Notes under the pieces: generated by a model
The model's database searches: none
Told to the model about the DNA's origin: nothing
The model's input: the letters and a program-made list of their open reading frames with translations, nothing else
In this document: piece after piece, positions 45,950 to 57,681 of the stretch
Layout: each line of letters begins with the position of its first letter
How positions within the stretch are numbered: position 1 is the first letter of the stretch
NCBI GenBank assembly: GCA_958450365.1
Contig: CAUEEP010000924.1
Location: 1,374,501 to 1,438,500, forward strand
Direction of reading: 5' to 3'
From: Mesorhabditis belari
Lineage: Eukaryota; Nematoda; Chromadorea; Rhabditida; Rhabditidae
Length of the DNA: 64,000 nucleotides
Translations under genes and position numbers: made by a program

Positions 45950-47240
45950 TCTTTTTTTTCTGTAAATGATTCCTAAATAAGATTTAGGGACAAAAAATTG
46001 TACCCCGCGGTTATTAAAGTCGTAGAATCTATTGGCAGAGTTTATTTTAACCATTTGTTTCAAGAAAAGTCCCCAAGAGAATCGAATGATAGCTTTTCAC
46101 AATGAAAAGACCCCTATTTTCTCAAAAAAACCCCGATTTTTTCGGAAAACCCGTTTTTTCAAAGAACCCCGATTTTCGAGAAGAACCAATTATGAGTTTA
46201 TTATAATGTTTATGCTGAAAAGCCAGTGAAAGTTTCTAAGTAGCAATGCTTTCTGTATTTAGCTCTATTTATCCTTTCAATGAATAGCAAAAAGCATCAC
46301 TTTAGTATCAGTTTTACCCTGTTACACAGAAAATGGAAACCTAAAGAAATCGTTAAAGAAAAAGCTTTACAAGATTTATTATTATAGCTTTTTGGAGCTT
46401 TTATTGTAATCTTAAGTAAACCACAAAAAAAGTAAAACAAAGAACTGTGAAAATTGAATTTTACTCTAAAAATCTAAAATTTCGTGCTGACTCTTCGAAA
46501 AAATTCATTTAAAAAAGCTAAATATTAGCAAAATAAATGCGCTACGTGGGAAAGGAAACGTTTTAAAGGAGAAGACGATGAATGGATTGTGCAAGAAAAA
46601 GAAGAATTCGTCCCCTTCATCATGTGTATGTCATTGGTCTTCTTTTTCCCCTTTTTCCTTCCCCATGTCCATTTTTAGGGCGTGGGTCTCTTCTCCTTTT
46701 TGCTTGTCTTCAAGCCGAGCCACAACTGCTTGCGGGCAAATTGTGTTAGCGCCCCCCTTTTTGGCCCTTTTTGGCCCCTTTTGGCCCTTTTTATTTCTTC
46801 TTTCTCTCGAATGAAGAAAATAGAAGATTTCTTTGCGTGAAAGCCATTCGACCGTGTAGATGAGCCAATCTTGAGAAGATATCTTTTATCTCTCAAAAAT
46901 GACGCTGTTGAAAAAAGGGAGGAGTTGAAGGAGTTGAATTGATAGACGAGTATTCTTGATACAATTTGCACGATGAACAGTTAGACAACAAAGACGATGC
47001 ACGATCAACAACAAAGACAATGCACGATCAACAACAAAGACGATGCACGATCAACAACAAAGCACGATGAACAGAAAGTTGAATTGATAGGCGAGCATTC
47101 CAGATACAAGACTTTTCAAGACGAGACACGTTGAACAATCATTTTTATAGCTAAACAAGAAATCGATTTGATAAATAAACAAGAAATGGATATGGATTTG
47201 ATTTAAAAATTAGTTGATAGCTTTTAGGCTAAACGAGAAC
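45950..47240. other. AT-rich spacer
   Basis: Contains repeated ccccgatttt segments at 46110-46190 and six copies of acgatcaacaacaaagac at 46970-47070. Short frames at 46578-46970 have no recognised domain. Confidence 0.4.
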
Positions 47241-47254
47241 GACTTGAGAAAGAA

Positions 47255-47878
47255 GTGAGTGAGCGCCGAGCTATGCTGGAAGCAAGAGAGCGCCGAGCTA
47301 TGCTGGAAGCAAGAGAGCGCCGAGCTATGCTGGAAGCAAGAGAGCGCCGAGCTATGCTGGAAGCAAGAGAGCGCCGAGCTGAGCTGGAAGCAAGAGAGCG
47401 CCGAGCTATGCTGGAAGCAAGAGAGCGCCGAGCTATGCTGGAAGCAAGAGAGCGCCGAGCTATGCTGGAAGCAAGAGGCGCCGAGCTATGCTGGAAGCAA
47501 GAGGCGCCGAGCTATGCTGGAAGCAAGAGGCGCCGAGCTATGCTGGAAGCAAGAGGCGCCGAGCTATGCTGGAGCAAGAGAGCGCCGAGCTATGCTGGAG
47601 CAAGAGGCGCCGAGCTATGCTGGAAGCAAGAGAGCGCCGAGCTATGCTGGAAGCAAGAGAGCGCCGAGCTATGCTGGAAGCAAGAGAGCGCCGAGCTATG
47701 CTGCAAGCAAGAGAGCGCCGAGCTATGCTGGAAGCAAGAGAGCGCCGAGCTATGCTGGAAGCAAGAGAGCGCCGAGCTATGCTGGAAGCAAGAGAGCGCC
47801 GAGCTATGCTGGAAGCAAGAGAGCGCCGAGCTGAGCTGGAAGCAAGAGAGCGCCGAGCTATGCTGCAAGCAAGAGAGC
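47255..47878. repeat. 27-bp array (GAGCGCCGAGCTATGCTGGAA...)
   Basis: About 24 copies of a 24-27 base unit containing gcgccgagctatgctggaag. Shortened 24-base and 23-base copies in the middle (47475-47620) shift the frame. One plus-strand frame reads RERRAMLEA repeatedly, like a charged coiled helix, and continues past the array to a stop at 47961. Because one downstream arm belongs to an inverted repeat, I do not accept it as a gene. Confidence 0.92.
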
Positions 47879-48800
47879 TACTATTAGCTTTTTTACTAAT
47901 AGATTCTGAGTTAATTGCTTTAGGAAAAACAAAATATTGGACAAAGGTAAATGTTTTCTAAAATTTCTGATGATTATTCAAAGTGCGGGCGTCGGGAATG
48001 GCCGGCTAAACCACTATGAATCGTTCTAAAATTCTATTTATGATTACGATTGCTCAAAAAACCTGAACATATTCAAAAACTAGTCATAAAACATTGAAAT
48101 TCAATAAAAGAACAATTCCTTTCTTGCAGAAATTGCTATCTAACCACCCACGGGCATTCCCGATGCGCGCACTTTGAATGATTTTTCGCGCATTCCGCAC
48201 TACGCGCATTCCGCACTACGCGCATTCCGCACTACGCGCATTCCGCACTACGCGCACTCCGCACTACGCGCACTCCGCACTACGCGCACTCCGCACTACG
48301 CGCACTCCGCACTACGCGCATTCCGCACTACGCGCATTCCGCACTACGCGCATTCCGCACTACGCGCATTCCGCACTACGCGCATTCCGCACTACGCGCA
48401 CTCCGCACTACGCGCATTCCGCACTACGCGCATTCCGCACTACGCGCATTCCGCACTACGCGCATTCCGCACTACGCGCATTCCGCACTACGCGCATTCC
48501 GCACTACGCGCATTCCGCACTACGCGCATTCCACACTACGCGCATTCCACACTACGCGCATTCCACACTACGCGCATTCCACACTACGCGCATTCCACAC
48601 TACGCGCATTCCACACTACGCGCATTCCACACTACGCGCATTCCACACTACGCGCATTCCACACTACGCGCATTCCACACTACGCGCACTACGCGTGCAC
48701 TTTGAATAATCATCAGAACTTTTAGGAAACATTCACCTTTGTCCAATACTGTTTTTCCTAAAGCAAGTAACTCAGAAAATACTAGTAAAAAAAGAATTAT
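47878..48800. repeat. Large nested inverted repeat with a 16-bp array in the loop
   Basis: The outer arm at about 47880-47985 (gctttaggaaaaacaaaata, attggacaaaggtaaatgtt, gattattcaaagtgcg) is complemented at 48695-48795. An inner pair, caaagtgcgggcgtcgggaa (47978) and attcccgatgcgcgcacttt (about 48150), is also present. The loop at 48187-48695 holds about 32 copies of gcgcattccgcactac, with a sharp change to cacac-type copies after 48530. Confidence 0.85.
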
Positions 48801-49385
48801 TTGATTTAAGGCATTGAGAACAGAGTTAGGCTCAATGCCTTAAATAACTTGATCAATAACATGATTTTCCATAATTCTGCCGCACCCTATACAATGCGTA
48901 TCAATAACTTATCGCTAACAAAAGCTAAGGCAATATTCAGCATTATTTCAAGGCTGACAATTGTTAATGTTCTTTTTACAAATTCAAAATGTACAAAGTA
49001 GACTAAGTGTAGTAATGTTTTTTAAAAAAAACTATTTAGAAAATTGTTTGATTAGAAGAATTTCGCATTCTCAAACGGAGACTTCTCTTTTATAAATAGT
49101 AGATAATTTAAAGCTTCGCAAAATAAGCCTTCTCAATTCGCAAAAGCCTCTCGCTTTGTTTTGAATGTTTACATAAGATTCGAATAGATTTATTGAGGTT
49201 GAAAATGTTAGTTTTTTTTGGTTATTTCAAGGAAATAAGGTTTTAAAATGTTCAAAATCTAGAAATAGAAGTTAGAAATTTCGCATTGTACAGAAATAAT
49301 GTGAAAATGTGAATGGTATTTGATGGGGAAAACGGGGATCCTAGTAACGAGAGGATGAATTTAGAAAAGAATTCGAAAGAATTGT
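48800..49385. other. AT-rich spacer
   Basis: A small inverted repeat, atttaaggcattgag / ctcaatgccttaaat, lies at 48803-48845. No gene is recognised up to the TACGTTTACGTT repeats that begin at 49400. Confidence 0.5.
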
Positions 49386-49399
49386 TGGAGATTCAATTG

Positions 49400-51545
49400 A
49401 ATGTACGTTTTAATGTACGTTTACGTTGCGTTACGTTGTACTTTTAATGTACGTTTACGTTTACGTTTAATGTACTTTTAATGTACGTTAGGAATCGAAA
49501 GAGGAATCGTAGGAGGAATCGAAGGAGGAATCGAAAGAGGAATCGAAAGAGGAATCGAAAGAGGAATCGAAAGAGGAATCGAAGGAGGAATCGAAGGAGG
49601 AATCGAAAGAGGAATCGAAGGAGGAATCGAAAGAGGAATCGTAGGAGGAATCGAAAGAGGAATCGAAAGAGGAATCGAAAGAGGAATCGAAAGAGGAATC
49701 GAAAGAGGAATCGAAAGAGGAATCGTAGGAGGAATCGAAAGAGGAATCGAAAGAGGAATCGAAGGAGGAATCGAAAGAGGAATCGAAAGAGGAATCGTAG
49801 GAGGAATCGAAAGAGGAATCGTAGGAGGAATCGTAGGAGGAATCGAAAGAGGAATCGTAGGAGGAATCGAAAGAGGAATCGAAAGAGGAATCGTAGGAGG
49901 AATCGAAAGAGGAATCGTAGGAGGAATCGAGAGGAATCGAAGGAGGAATCGAAAGAGGAATCGTAGGAGGAATCGAAAGAGGAATCGAAAGAGGAATCGT
50001 AGGAGGAATCGAAAGAGGAATCGTAGGAGGAATCGAAAGAGGAATCGTAGGAGGAATCGAAAGAGGAATCGAAAGAGGAATCGTAGGAGGAATCGAAAGA
50101 GGAATCGTAGGAGGAATCGAAAGAGGAATCGTAGGAGGAATCGAAAGAGGAATCGAAAGAGGAATCGTAGGAGGAATCGAAAGAGGAATCGTAGGAGGAA
50201 TCGTAGGAGGAATCGAAGGAGGAATCGAAAGAGGAATCGTAGGAGGAATCGAAAGAGGAATCGAAAGAGGAATCGTAGGAGGAATCGAAAGAGGAATCGT
50301 AGGAGGAATCGAAAGAGGAATCGTAGGAGGAATCGAAAGAGGAATCGAAAGAGGAATCGTAGGAGGAATCGAAAGAGGAATCGTAGGAGGAATCGAAAGA
50401 GGAATCGTAGGAGGAATCGAAAGCGGAATTGAAAGAGGAATCGTAGGAGGAATCGAAAGAGGAATCGTAGGAGGAATCGAAAGCGGAATCGAAAGAGGAA
50501 TCGTAGGAGGAATCGAAAGAGGAATCGTAGGAGGAATCGAAAGCGGAATCGAAAGAGGAATCGTAGGAGGAATCGAAAGAGGAATCGTAGGAGGAATCGA
50601 AAGCGGAATTGAAAGAGGAATCGTAGGAGGAATCGAAAGAGGAATCGTAGGAGGAATCGAAAGCGGAATTGAAAGAGGAATCGTAGGAGGAATCGAAAGA
50701 GGAATCGTAGGAGGAATCGAAAGCGGAATTGAAAGAGGAATCGTAGGAGGAATCGAAAGAGGAATCGTAGGAGGAATCGAAAGCGGAATTGAAAGAGGAA
50801 TCGTAGGAGGAATCGAAAGAGGAATCGTAGGAGGAATCGAAAGCGGAATTGAAAGAGGAATCGTAGGAGGAATCGAAAGAGGAATCGTAGGAGGAATCGA
50901 AAGCGGAATTGAAAGAGGAATCGTAGGAGGAATCGAAAGAGGAATCGTAGGAGGAATCGAAAGCGGAATTGAAAGAGGAATCGTAGGAGGAATCGAAAGA
51001 GGAATCGTAGGAGGAATCGAAAGCGGAATTGAAAGAGGAATCGTAGGAGGAATCGAAAGAGGAATCGTAGGAGGAATCGAAAGCGGAATTGAAAGAGGAA
51101 TCGTAGGAGGAATCGAAAGAGGAATCGTAGGAGGAATCGAAAGCGGAATTGAAAGAGGAATCGTAGGAGGAATCGAAAGCGGAATTGAAAGAGGAATCGT
51201 AGGAGGAATCGTAGGAGGAATCGAAAGAGGAATCGTAGGAGGAATCGAAAGCGGAATTGAAAGAGGAATCGAAAGAGGAATCGAAAGCGGAATTGAAAGA
51301 GGAATCGAAAGAGGAATCGAAAGAGGAATCGTAGGAGGAATCGTAGGAGGAATCGTAGGAGGAATCGAAAGAGGAATCAGAATTTTTGGCGCCAAGCGGA
51401 ACTGTACCCGCGAGTAAAAATGGCATTTGCTTTGGAGTCTAGCACACTATCCCCTAGGCTGCTTTTAAGGCCTATTGACGTCTTTGTACGACTATTGACG
51501 TTACTTTGTACGTTTAGTGTACGTTGTACGTTTACGTTACTCTTA
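49400..51545. repeat. 1.9-kb array of 12-bp GGAATCGAAAGA units flanked by TGTACGTTTACGTT repeats
   Basis: From 49490 to 51380, about 158 units (ggaatcgaaaga, ggaatcgtagga, ggaatcgaagga, ggaattgaaaga). The right part (about 50401-51180) has a strict 60-base period of five units. The left part is disordered. Both edges carry taatgtacgtttacgtt-type repeats (49400-49485 and 51480-51540). Frames of 635-660 codons (FDSSYDSS, IPLSIPPT) are artefacts of the stop-free 12-base unit. Confidence 0.97.
51388..51463 (-). tRNA. tRNA-like sequence at the array edge
   Basis: The minus strand reads GCAGCCTAGGGGATAGTGTG (A-box-like) and CGCGGGTACAGTTCCGC (diverged B-box), about 50 bases apart. It directly abuts the 12-base array, whose aggaatcg unit could be a relative of a T-arm sequence, though this is not shown. 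Confidence 0.4.
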
Positions 51546-51934
51546 AGTTCAAGTAAAATTCAAGCCATTGGAAGCTGAAAGAAAGCTTTGTCTACATTGA
51601 AATATGAAATAAAAGGTTTAAAAAAGCTCACTAATAATGTGAAATCTATAATCCATTACAGAAAAAACTCTCAGCACAAGAAAAAGAGCAAAAAGAAGAG
51701 TCGTTAGAGTCGATGAGCACGAGGCGAGATCGATAGTCGTTGAGAATAAATGGAACTGCAACGATTTGTGAAAAAGAAAACAAAAAGGAATTTGTTCTAG
51801 CGTCAATTCTCTTTGATTCTGCAGAGATTTCACCTTGAATAATTCAATTCGGAAGCTTAGCTGTTTCTTTAATTCAATGTTACCAACCAGGAAGGGATGA
51901 TCCGGTGAAAGATTGCATAGGGAATTCTCTTTAG

Positions 51935-52140
51935 AGTTTAAAGCTCTTTAGCCAAAAGCTCTTTAGCTTAGCTGAAAGCTGTTTAGCTTAGCTTAAAGGT
52001 CTTTAGCTTAGCTGAAAGCTCTTTAGCTTAGCTGAAAGCTGTTTAGCTTAGCTTAAAGCTTATTAGCTTAGCCGAAAGCTATTTAGCTTAGCTGAAAGCT
52101 CTTTAGCTTAGCTTAAAGCTATTTAGCTTGGCTTAAAACT
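51935..52140. repeat. TTTAGCTTAGCTGAAAGCTC array
   Basis: About ten copies of a 21-base unit rich in agct palindromes. 51545-51930 before it is AT-rich without a gene. Confidence 0.9.
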
Positions 52141-52348
52141 TACAAGAGAAAGGCCACGAGTTAAGCTGGTTTCTTTTGACTCCAGCTTAAATCCATTTTA
52201 TAGAGTGAGATCTGTTTCCAGCTTTTGCAGAACGCTTCAAACTAGGAGAAATCTAAATTTCGCTAGATATCTAAAGATCTAAATTATCTAAAAGCAAGAT
52301 ATCTAGATTTCGGACTCCTTAAGAAGCCGCTACTTACTGCTTTAAGAA

Positions 52349-52422
52349 CTACTTCGGTGGTCTAGTGGATGGTCTCCTAGACTGCCAAACTTTTGCCCCA
52401 AGTTCGAGTCTTACTCTTGCTA
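52349..52422 (+). tRNA. tRNA-like sequence (Glu/Gly-type D arm), degenerate
   Basis: CGGTGGTCTAGTGGATGGTC is a good A-box, and AAGTTCGAGTCTTACT gives a B-box. The acceptor and anticodon stems are imperfect. It is similar to the minus-strand copy at 53.9 kb. Arrays lie 210 bases upstream and 60 bases downstream. Confidence 0.5.
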
Positions 52423-52483
52423 AAGTTTCTTTACTTTTTCAACACTGTTTCCTTCCCTATTTGTAATGAATAATAGAGTTGAG

Positions 52484-52820
52484 CTGTAGTCGCTGTAGCT
52501 GTAGTAGCTGAAGCTGTAGTAGCTGTAGCTGTAGCTGCAGTAGCTGTAGCTGTAGCTGTAGTAGCTGTAGCTGTAGCTGTAGTAGCTGTAGCTGTAGCTG
52601 TAGTAGCTGTAGCTTAGCTGTAGTAGCTGTAGCTGCAGTAGCTGTAGTAGCTGTAGCTGTAGCTGTAGTAGCTGTAGCTGTAGCTGTAGCTGCAGTAGCT
52701 GTAGCTGTAGCTGTAGTAGCTGTAGCTGTAGTAGCTTTAGCTGCAGTAGCTGAGTAGCTGTAGCTGTAGTAGCTGTAGCTGTAGCTGTAGTAGCTGTAGC
52801 TGTTTGTAGCTGTAGCTTTC
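52484..52820. repeat. GTAGCT(GTAGCT)GTA array
   Basis: About 50 copies of 6- and 9-base subunits gtagct / gtagtagct, ordered as a 15-21 base higher repeat. Non-coding. Confidence 0.95.
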
Positions 52821-53207
52821 AGAAATGTGGCAAGAAATATTAGATTTTCAAAACTGATCTACTGATCTTTTATAAATTATTTGTTGAAGTTGGAAAGCGT
52901 TTATAAAACTCGAGTATCTACTGATTGTAATACTTTGAAAAGTTCGAGTTTTTGTAAATTTTTTGTTATTTCTTGTTTTTTGTTTGTTATTTGTTATTTG
53001 TTGATGTAAATTGTAAATGAAATTGTAAATCGATTATGACTATTATTATGGAGCCTTTGTGGGCCATTCTTAGCAAAACCTTTGTGGATGGCAAGTTTTT
53101 GAGCACAACAATACAAAAACCCTATCCAGAGAAAAACATCAATGACGGAGAAGTTCCTCGAATGCCTTTGAAAAACTAGCTGTTTGTGCGGTGTTGTTGT
53201 GCGAACC

Positions 53208-53738
53208 TATTATTGGGTTGGGGAGAATGAGTCGGCGCTAAACTTTAAAGGGACTTTTTGCACACATAAAGCCTTCTTTAAACATACGTTTGGTTTCATC
53301 AAAAGGATCCACTATTTCTCTACAAAATCACTTTTGAGAGATTCCACAAAGCTTTTCTTTCGTGGAGTTTATGGACTCCCAAACACAGCTAGTCAAAATG
53401 GCAAAGAGCCCGACTCATCATTTGAACAGTTTCTTTCACATAAACCTTCTTTGGTGTTTATATAAAAAAGATAGAGCACATTCAATTACTTAAGTTGCCA
53501 AATTTGCAGGAAGATCCCACCAATGGTTTTTTCTAGATCACAGTTTGTAGTTTTTGTGAAAAAATGGCTTTTTCTTGAGCGGAGGTGCTGTTTGAATTTT
53601 CTTTTAAATGTCATTTTGTAGAGAATTAGTTAACCATTCTACTCATATCAAACGCATATTATTTGACGAAGTCGAATAGAAGTTTTAGACATTTTTTTGA
53701 TTTTCGGCGCCGACTCATTCTCCCCAACCCAATAGATC
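53208..53738. mobile_element. MITE with 28-bp terminal inverted repeats
   Basis: tattgggttggggagaatga at the left is matched by tcattctccccaacccaata at the right, continuing into gtcggcgc / gcgccgac. A TA target is likely. The interior, including a 93-codon frame, matches no transposase that I recognise. Ends share the ttgggttg start with the mariner composites at 29.6 and 61.5 kb. Confidence 0.9.
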
Positions 53739-53756
53739 AAAATAGGAACCGAATTG

Positions 53757-53825
53757 GAACCGTAAATCAATTGTAAATCAATTGTAAATCAATTGTAAAT
53801 CAATCAATTGTAAAACAATCAATCA
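53757..53825. repeat. TCAATTGTAAA array
   Basis: About six copies of an 11-base unit aaatcaattgt, immediately upstream of a tRNA-like sequence. Confidence 0.9.
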
Positions 53826-53862
53826 AAGGAGACAGTTTTTTTTAAAATGGAAAGAAAGTTTG

Positions 53863-53942
53863 GCTAGAGTTGGACTCGAACTTGGGGACAAAGATGTAAC
53901 AGGTTCTGTAGTCTAGCAGACTAACCACTAGACCACCGGAGC
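53863..53942 (-). tRNA. tRNA-like sequence with long middle
   Basis: The minus strand begins GCTCCGGTGGTCTAGTGGTTAG and ends AAGTTCGAGTCCAACTCTAGC. Acceptor halves GCTCCGG and AACTCTAGC pair weakly. The spacing between A- and B-box is about ten bases too long. Most likely a pseudo-tRNA, possibly with a short intron or insertion. Confidence 0.5.
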
Positions 53943-53944
53943 AT

Positions 53945-54560
53945 TTGTCGAGGCAGCATTTGACCATTTTTAAGGACTCCGAAATTTAGATATCTACTGC
54001 AAAAACTAAAAATGGATCGCCATGGCGACTCTAAAAGATGGATTTGGTCTCAAGTCAAAAGCCCAGCTTGGCCAGCAAAAGGCCAGCTCCCTTGCCAGAA
54101 ATCTTTGGAAATCTTGTTAAAAAGTGTGCTTTTTCGATTTTCTTTATTTAATTGTAAAAGCTAAAGTCTTTATCTTCTTTATCTCTACAAATTTGGTTCC
54201 TTATTTCTCTAAACTTCCTTACGTCGAGCATGCTTTGTAAAGAATTGGATAAAATAGATTCTGCCAAAGTTAGTGGATGGAGTTAGTGGAGAGGATTACG
54301 TCGAAACATAGTTACAATTTTTGAACATTCAGCTATCAGAAATTTAGATTATCTTTAAAACTATAGAAGATTTACTATTTTGCAGAAGCTAAAGCTTGCA
54401 AGAAAGATCTGAATCGGTTAGGCAACAACTTCTCGCAAGATTTTGAGTAGAGTGTCTACCTCTACCCCTCAAACAAATAACGATTTAAATCAGTTTGCTC
54501 AAATAATTTTTTTACTTGAAAAACGTGTAAAATAAACGTCAAATAAGGCTTTTTAAAAAG
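53945..54560. other. AT-rich spacer
   Basis: Non-repetitive, no exon or RNA signal recognised. Confidence 0.3.
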
Positions 54561-54569
54561 CGCTTTAAA

Positions 54570-55250
54570 AATTGCGAGCTATTGCTGCTGAGCCATTGTC
54601 TTTTTCGAAATAAACAAGCATAAACAATAATTCGAAATAAACAAGCCCGTTGATATTCCACCAGGAAGACAACGTCACTTTGTGCCCATGATAATCCGGC
54701 TTTGGAGTTGGAATTGGCATTTGACCCTTGCTGAGCCATTGTCTTTTTCGAGAAGTTTAATCGAAGTGAATCCACTTCTCATCCATTGTCTAGATATTCT
54801 CAAAAAGTGGCTTCTTTTCGGCTTGAGAAGCAAGAAATGGCTGATCGAAACGCGTGTTTTCAGATTCTCGATGCTCAATTCATGTGGAACCAATCCTTCA
54901 TTACGATTGGTTTTTCCGATTATTTCCAAATGGCGGACAATTGTTGATTGATCGCATTGGAGATGTGTGGAAAGCTCTCGAACAAGATCGGCATGGTTTG
55001 CATTGGATCGGCTTCAATAAGCTGTCAATTCATGATCGATCGCTGCCGAGCGATGTCCATGTGGTCCCTCTTCAAGAGATTCAATACCTTCTCGGAATTG
55101 AGCAAACCAAAGCTGGCAGGATCTTTCGGTACATAGCTTGTTCCCCAAAAGCGGCACAGAGATCGCGAGATGTGATTCGGCAGCGTTTTTGCCCATCTTG
55201 AAATCGTAGAGAAGCCACGAGCGCACAACATACTTTTGACCCGCCATGAT
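54570..55250 (-). pseudogene. Mariner transposase pseudogene
   Basis: The ATG at 55247 (MAGQKYVVRSWLLYDFKMGK) opens the helix-turn-helix part (WFAQFREGIESLEE). Further along, in another frame, are LVPHELSIENLKTRVSISHF and a degraded ISRQWMRSGF where mariner has TGDEKW. Frames change at least twice and the C-terminal catalytic part is lost. A dead copy. Confidence 0.85.
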
Positions 55251-55521
55251 CTAAAGCAAATTTCAATTAAAAAGAAGTGAAAGCTCTGTCTTAGAAAAAG
55301 CGTAAAAACAAAGTAAATATCGAAGAGTACAAATATAGAAAAGAAAATCAAATAAGATTTCCAGCTTTTAAAAAATAGAACATTTTATATCGAGTTCTTT
55401 TGCATCAATCTAGTAGCATTTAGTAGAATTGCTAAATTGGTAAATCGATTTTGCAAAATTGCTAAATGATAGACGACTAAATCCGGTTTAGCAAAATTGC
55501 TAGATGGTAAACCGATAAATG

Positions 55522-55885
55522 TTAGGTGGTAATGTTAGGTGGTAGTGTTAGGTGGTAGTGTTAGGTGGTAGTGTTAGGTGGTAGTGTTAGGTGGTAGTGT
55601 TAGGTGGTAGTGTTAGGTGGTAGTGTTAGGTGGTAGTGTTAGGTGGTAGTGTTAGGTGGTAGTGTTAGGTGGTAGTGTTAGGTGGTAGTGTTAGGTGGTA
55701 GTGTTAGGTGGTAGTGTTAGGTGGTAGTGTTAGGTGGTAGTGTTAGGTGGTAGTGTTAGGTGGTAGTGTTAGGTGGTAGTGTTAGGTGGTAGTGTTAGGT
55801 GGTAATGTTAGGTGGTAGTGTTAGGTGGTAGTGTTAGGTGGTAGTGTTAGGTGGTAGTGTTAGGTGGTAATGTTAGGTGGTAATG
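55522..55885. repeat. 13-bp GTTAGGTGGTAGT array
   Basis: About 28 nearly perfect copies of gttaggtggtagt; only a few carry aat for agt. High identity implies recent expansion. Confidence 0.97.
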
Positions 55886-55948
55886 CTACACGATGGTATA
55901 AAAACGTTTCGAGAAACTCTTGTTTAGTACAAGAAAAATGGCCGCGAA

Positions 55949-56173
55949 GTGAGTGCACCGACTGTACATCGAAATACGAACAACTCACTTTGCATTTTTC
56001 TTGTACTAAACAAGAGTTTTTCTAAAAGTTCTTTGTGCAACCGTGTAGCCCAATTGAAAGGCTACATTTTGACACCGGACTCGCAAAAAGCGAAAGCCCT
56101 GGTAAATGACAATTCCATTTGGCGCAATCTTCATGATCTCGAGAAATCCGCTATACCTGCGACCAAACGTTGA
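55949..56173 (+). CDS. Unassigned short frame
   Basis: A 74-codon frame. Its second half (CNRVAQLKGYILTPDSQKAK, SIWRNLHDLEKSAIPATKR) looks protein-like rather than repeat-derived, but the first part lies over the arm of a foldback. It may be a transposon protein fragment. I cannot assign a family. Confidence 0.25.
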   Translation: MSAPTVHRNTNNSLCIFLVLNKSFSKSSLCNRVAQLKGYILTPDSQKAKALVNDNSIWRNLHDLEKSAIPATKR

Positions 56174-56834
56174 TAGTACAACAAAGGAAATCTTTGCACC
56201 CTATGCATATACATATACCTTTGCATGAAATTGGCTGATTCGGCTGACCTTTCGATAGTGAAATTAGTTTCCTACCAAATGACATTAGAATCAGCCGAAT
56301 TGAACAATTGGTGGACCCCGGCTCTGTCATTCTGCAATTAACAGTACATTGCCACTTGCAGTATCAGCCTAGAAATAAAGTAAATATCCAAGAGTACAAA
56401 TATAGAAAAGAAAATCGAATAAGATTTCCAGCTTTATAAAAAATAGAACATTTTATATAGAACGAGATTTTTTTTTTTTACATCAACCTAGTATGGATAG
56501 TTTGGATGTTTAAAACTTTATCTAGTATCGTTTTATCATTTAAATAGACGTTTTTAAACAAAAATTGAGTAAACAAGACAATGATGAGCTTTATTGTCTC
56601 ATGTTCTCAAGTGTTTAGTTTAAAAACTAACTTATAAGTGTGAGTGTACCAAAATTTACTGAGCTCACAAGTTCAGTAAACTTTGGTGATGATAAGCATG
56701 ATAAAAAAACTATAAATAAACTTTTCTAAGGTCGTTTTTAGATGGAGAATCCGAATTTGCACTTAAAATTAGGGGTTTCCTGAGAAAAAGTGCCACTTTT
56801 CACCAAATCTCATAAATTTATAGGGGGTGATTCA

Positions 56835-57530
56835 CTGAAATCGTCTATAACTCAAGATCTAAGAGTCGAATCGACTAGCGGTTGCTTTTATTAGAATCTA
56901 CACAAAATTTGACTTTAAAAATGTATCATTTGTTTTGTAGACTTAGCGATAAAAACATAGAGAAAAGTAGGGTTTTTGAGGATAGTACCATCCTCAATTC
57001 TATTTTGTAAATTTCTCAAGATACCGAAATCAAGAAAAAGATATCTATGAGTATTATTCGAAAGCTGAAGATCTCCTCTACATTTTCATATAAAAAGCTT
57101 TTGAATTTGTCCAGCTTTTGGGGCAAATTGACTGCACAGAAGAAGAGGTGGCCAAAAAATGGAAGGGTGCCTTTGGATCAAGTTTTGGCTGCGCTCAAAT
57201 TGAGTTAACCGTTTGATGTTTGGCCAATAGATATATCAATACAACTTTTTTTTAAATATAACAATTTCAGAGCATCTTTTCTTTTTTTTTCTGGGCGCTT
57301 ACACCATAAAACTTGAGGAATAGCTAAGCTGAAATGTTTTTTTTTTCGGAAACGACCTCTCCCTTTGTGCAGTCAATTTCCCAAAAAGTTGAATGAATGC
57401 AAAAACTTTTTTATTCCAAAATGTAGAGGAGATTTTCAGCTTTCGAATGATATATAACACCCATATACATCTGTTCGATATCATGAGAAATTTACAAAAT
57501 AGTACAAACGCGCATTCATAACTGGACAAC
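56835..57530. mobile_element. Foldback element with long diverged arms
   Basis: Left arm segments tttgtaaatttctcaagata, tcgaaagctgaagatctcct and caaattgactgcacag (56995-57135) are complemented at 57365-57505 (gtgcagtcaatttccc, gaggagattttcagctttcg, tgagaaatttacaaaat). The 5' part at 56835-56965 matches the 4.8-5.6 kb repeat family in reverse. Confidence 0.75.
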
Positions 57531-57681
57531 CCAATAAATTCTGCCAGTTGCCAATGTTAAACGATGATTTCAAATATAAAAATGTATTTCTGAATATTGT
57601 TGTTGGCCATCGTTGGCCATAAGCATTGTTTGCTAACTTCAATCAGCATTTGATTGTTTATAAAAGTTTTGCTAGAGTTAT

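Larger units (their letters stand above)
55265..56500. mobile_element. Duplicated mariner flank around a 13-bp array
   Basis: The flank aagtaaatatcgaagagtac ... aagatttccagctttta ... agaacattttatat occurs at about 55307-55395 and again at 56375-56460, each ending with tgcatcaatcta / acatcaaccta, the mariner end. Between them sit the GTTAGGTGGTAGT array, a foldback (arms gtttagtacaagaaaaatg / atttttcttgtactaaac at 55921 and 55990) and an unassigned 74-codon frame. Confidence 0.7.

Noticed and set aside
47255..47961. Possible coiled-coil protein with RERRAMLEA repeats
   Set aside because: Shortened copies shift the frame in mid-array and the C-terminal extension is one arm of an inverted repeat.
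49444..51426. 660- and 635-codon minus-strand frames (Asp-Ser-Ser and Ile-Pro repeats)
   Set aside because: Same cause: a 12-base array with no stop in any frame. No flanking coding sequence or splice context supports them.
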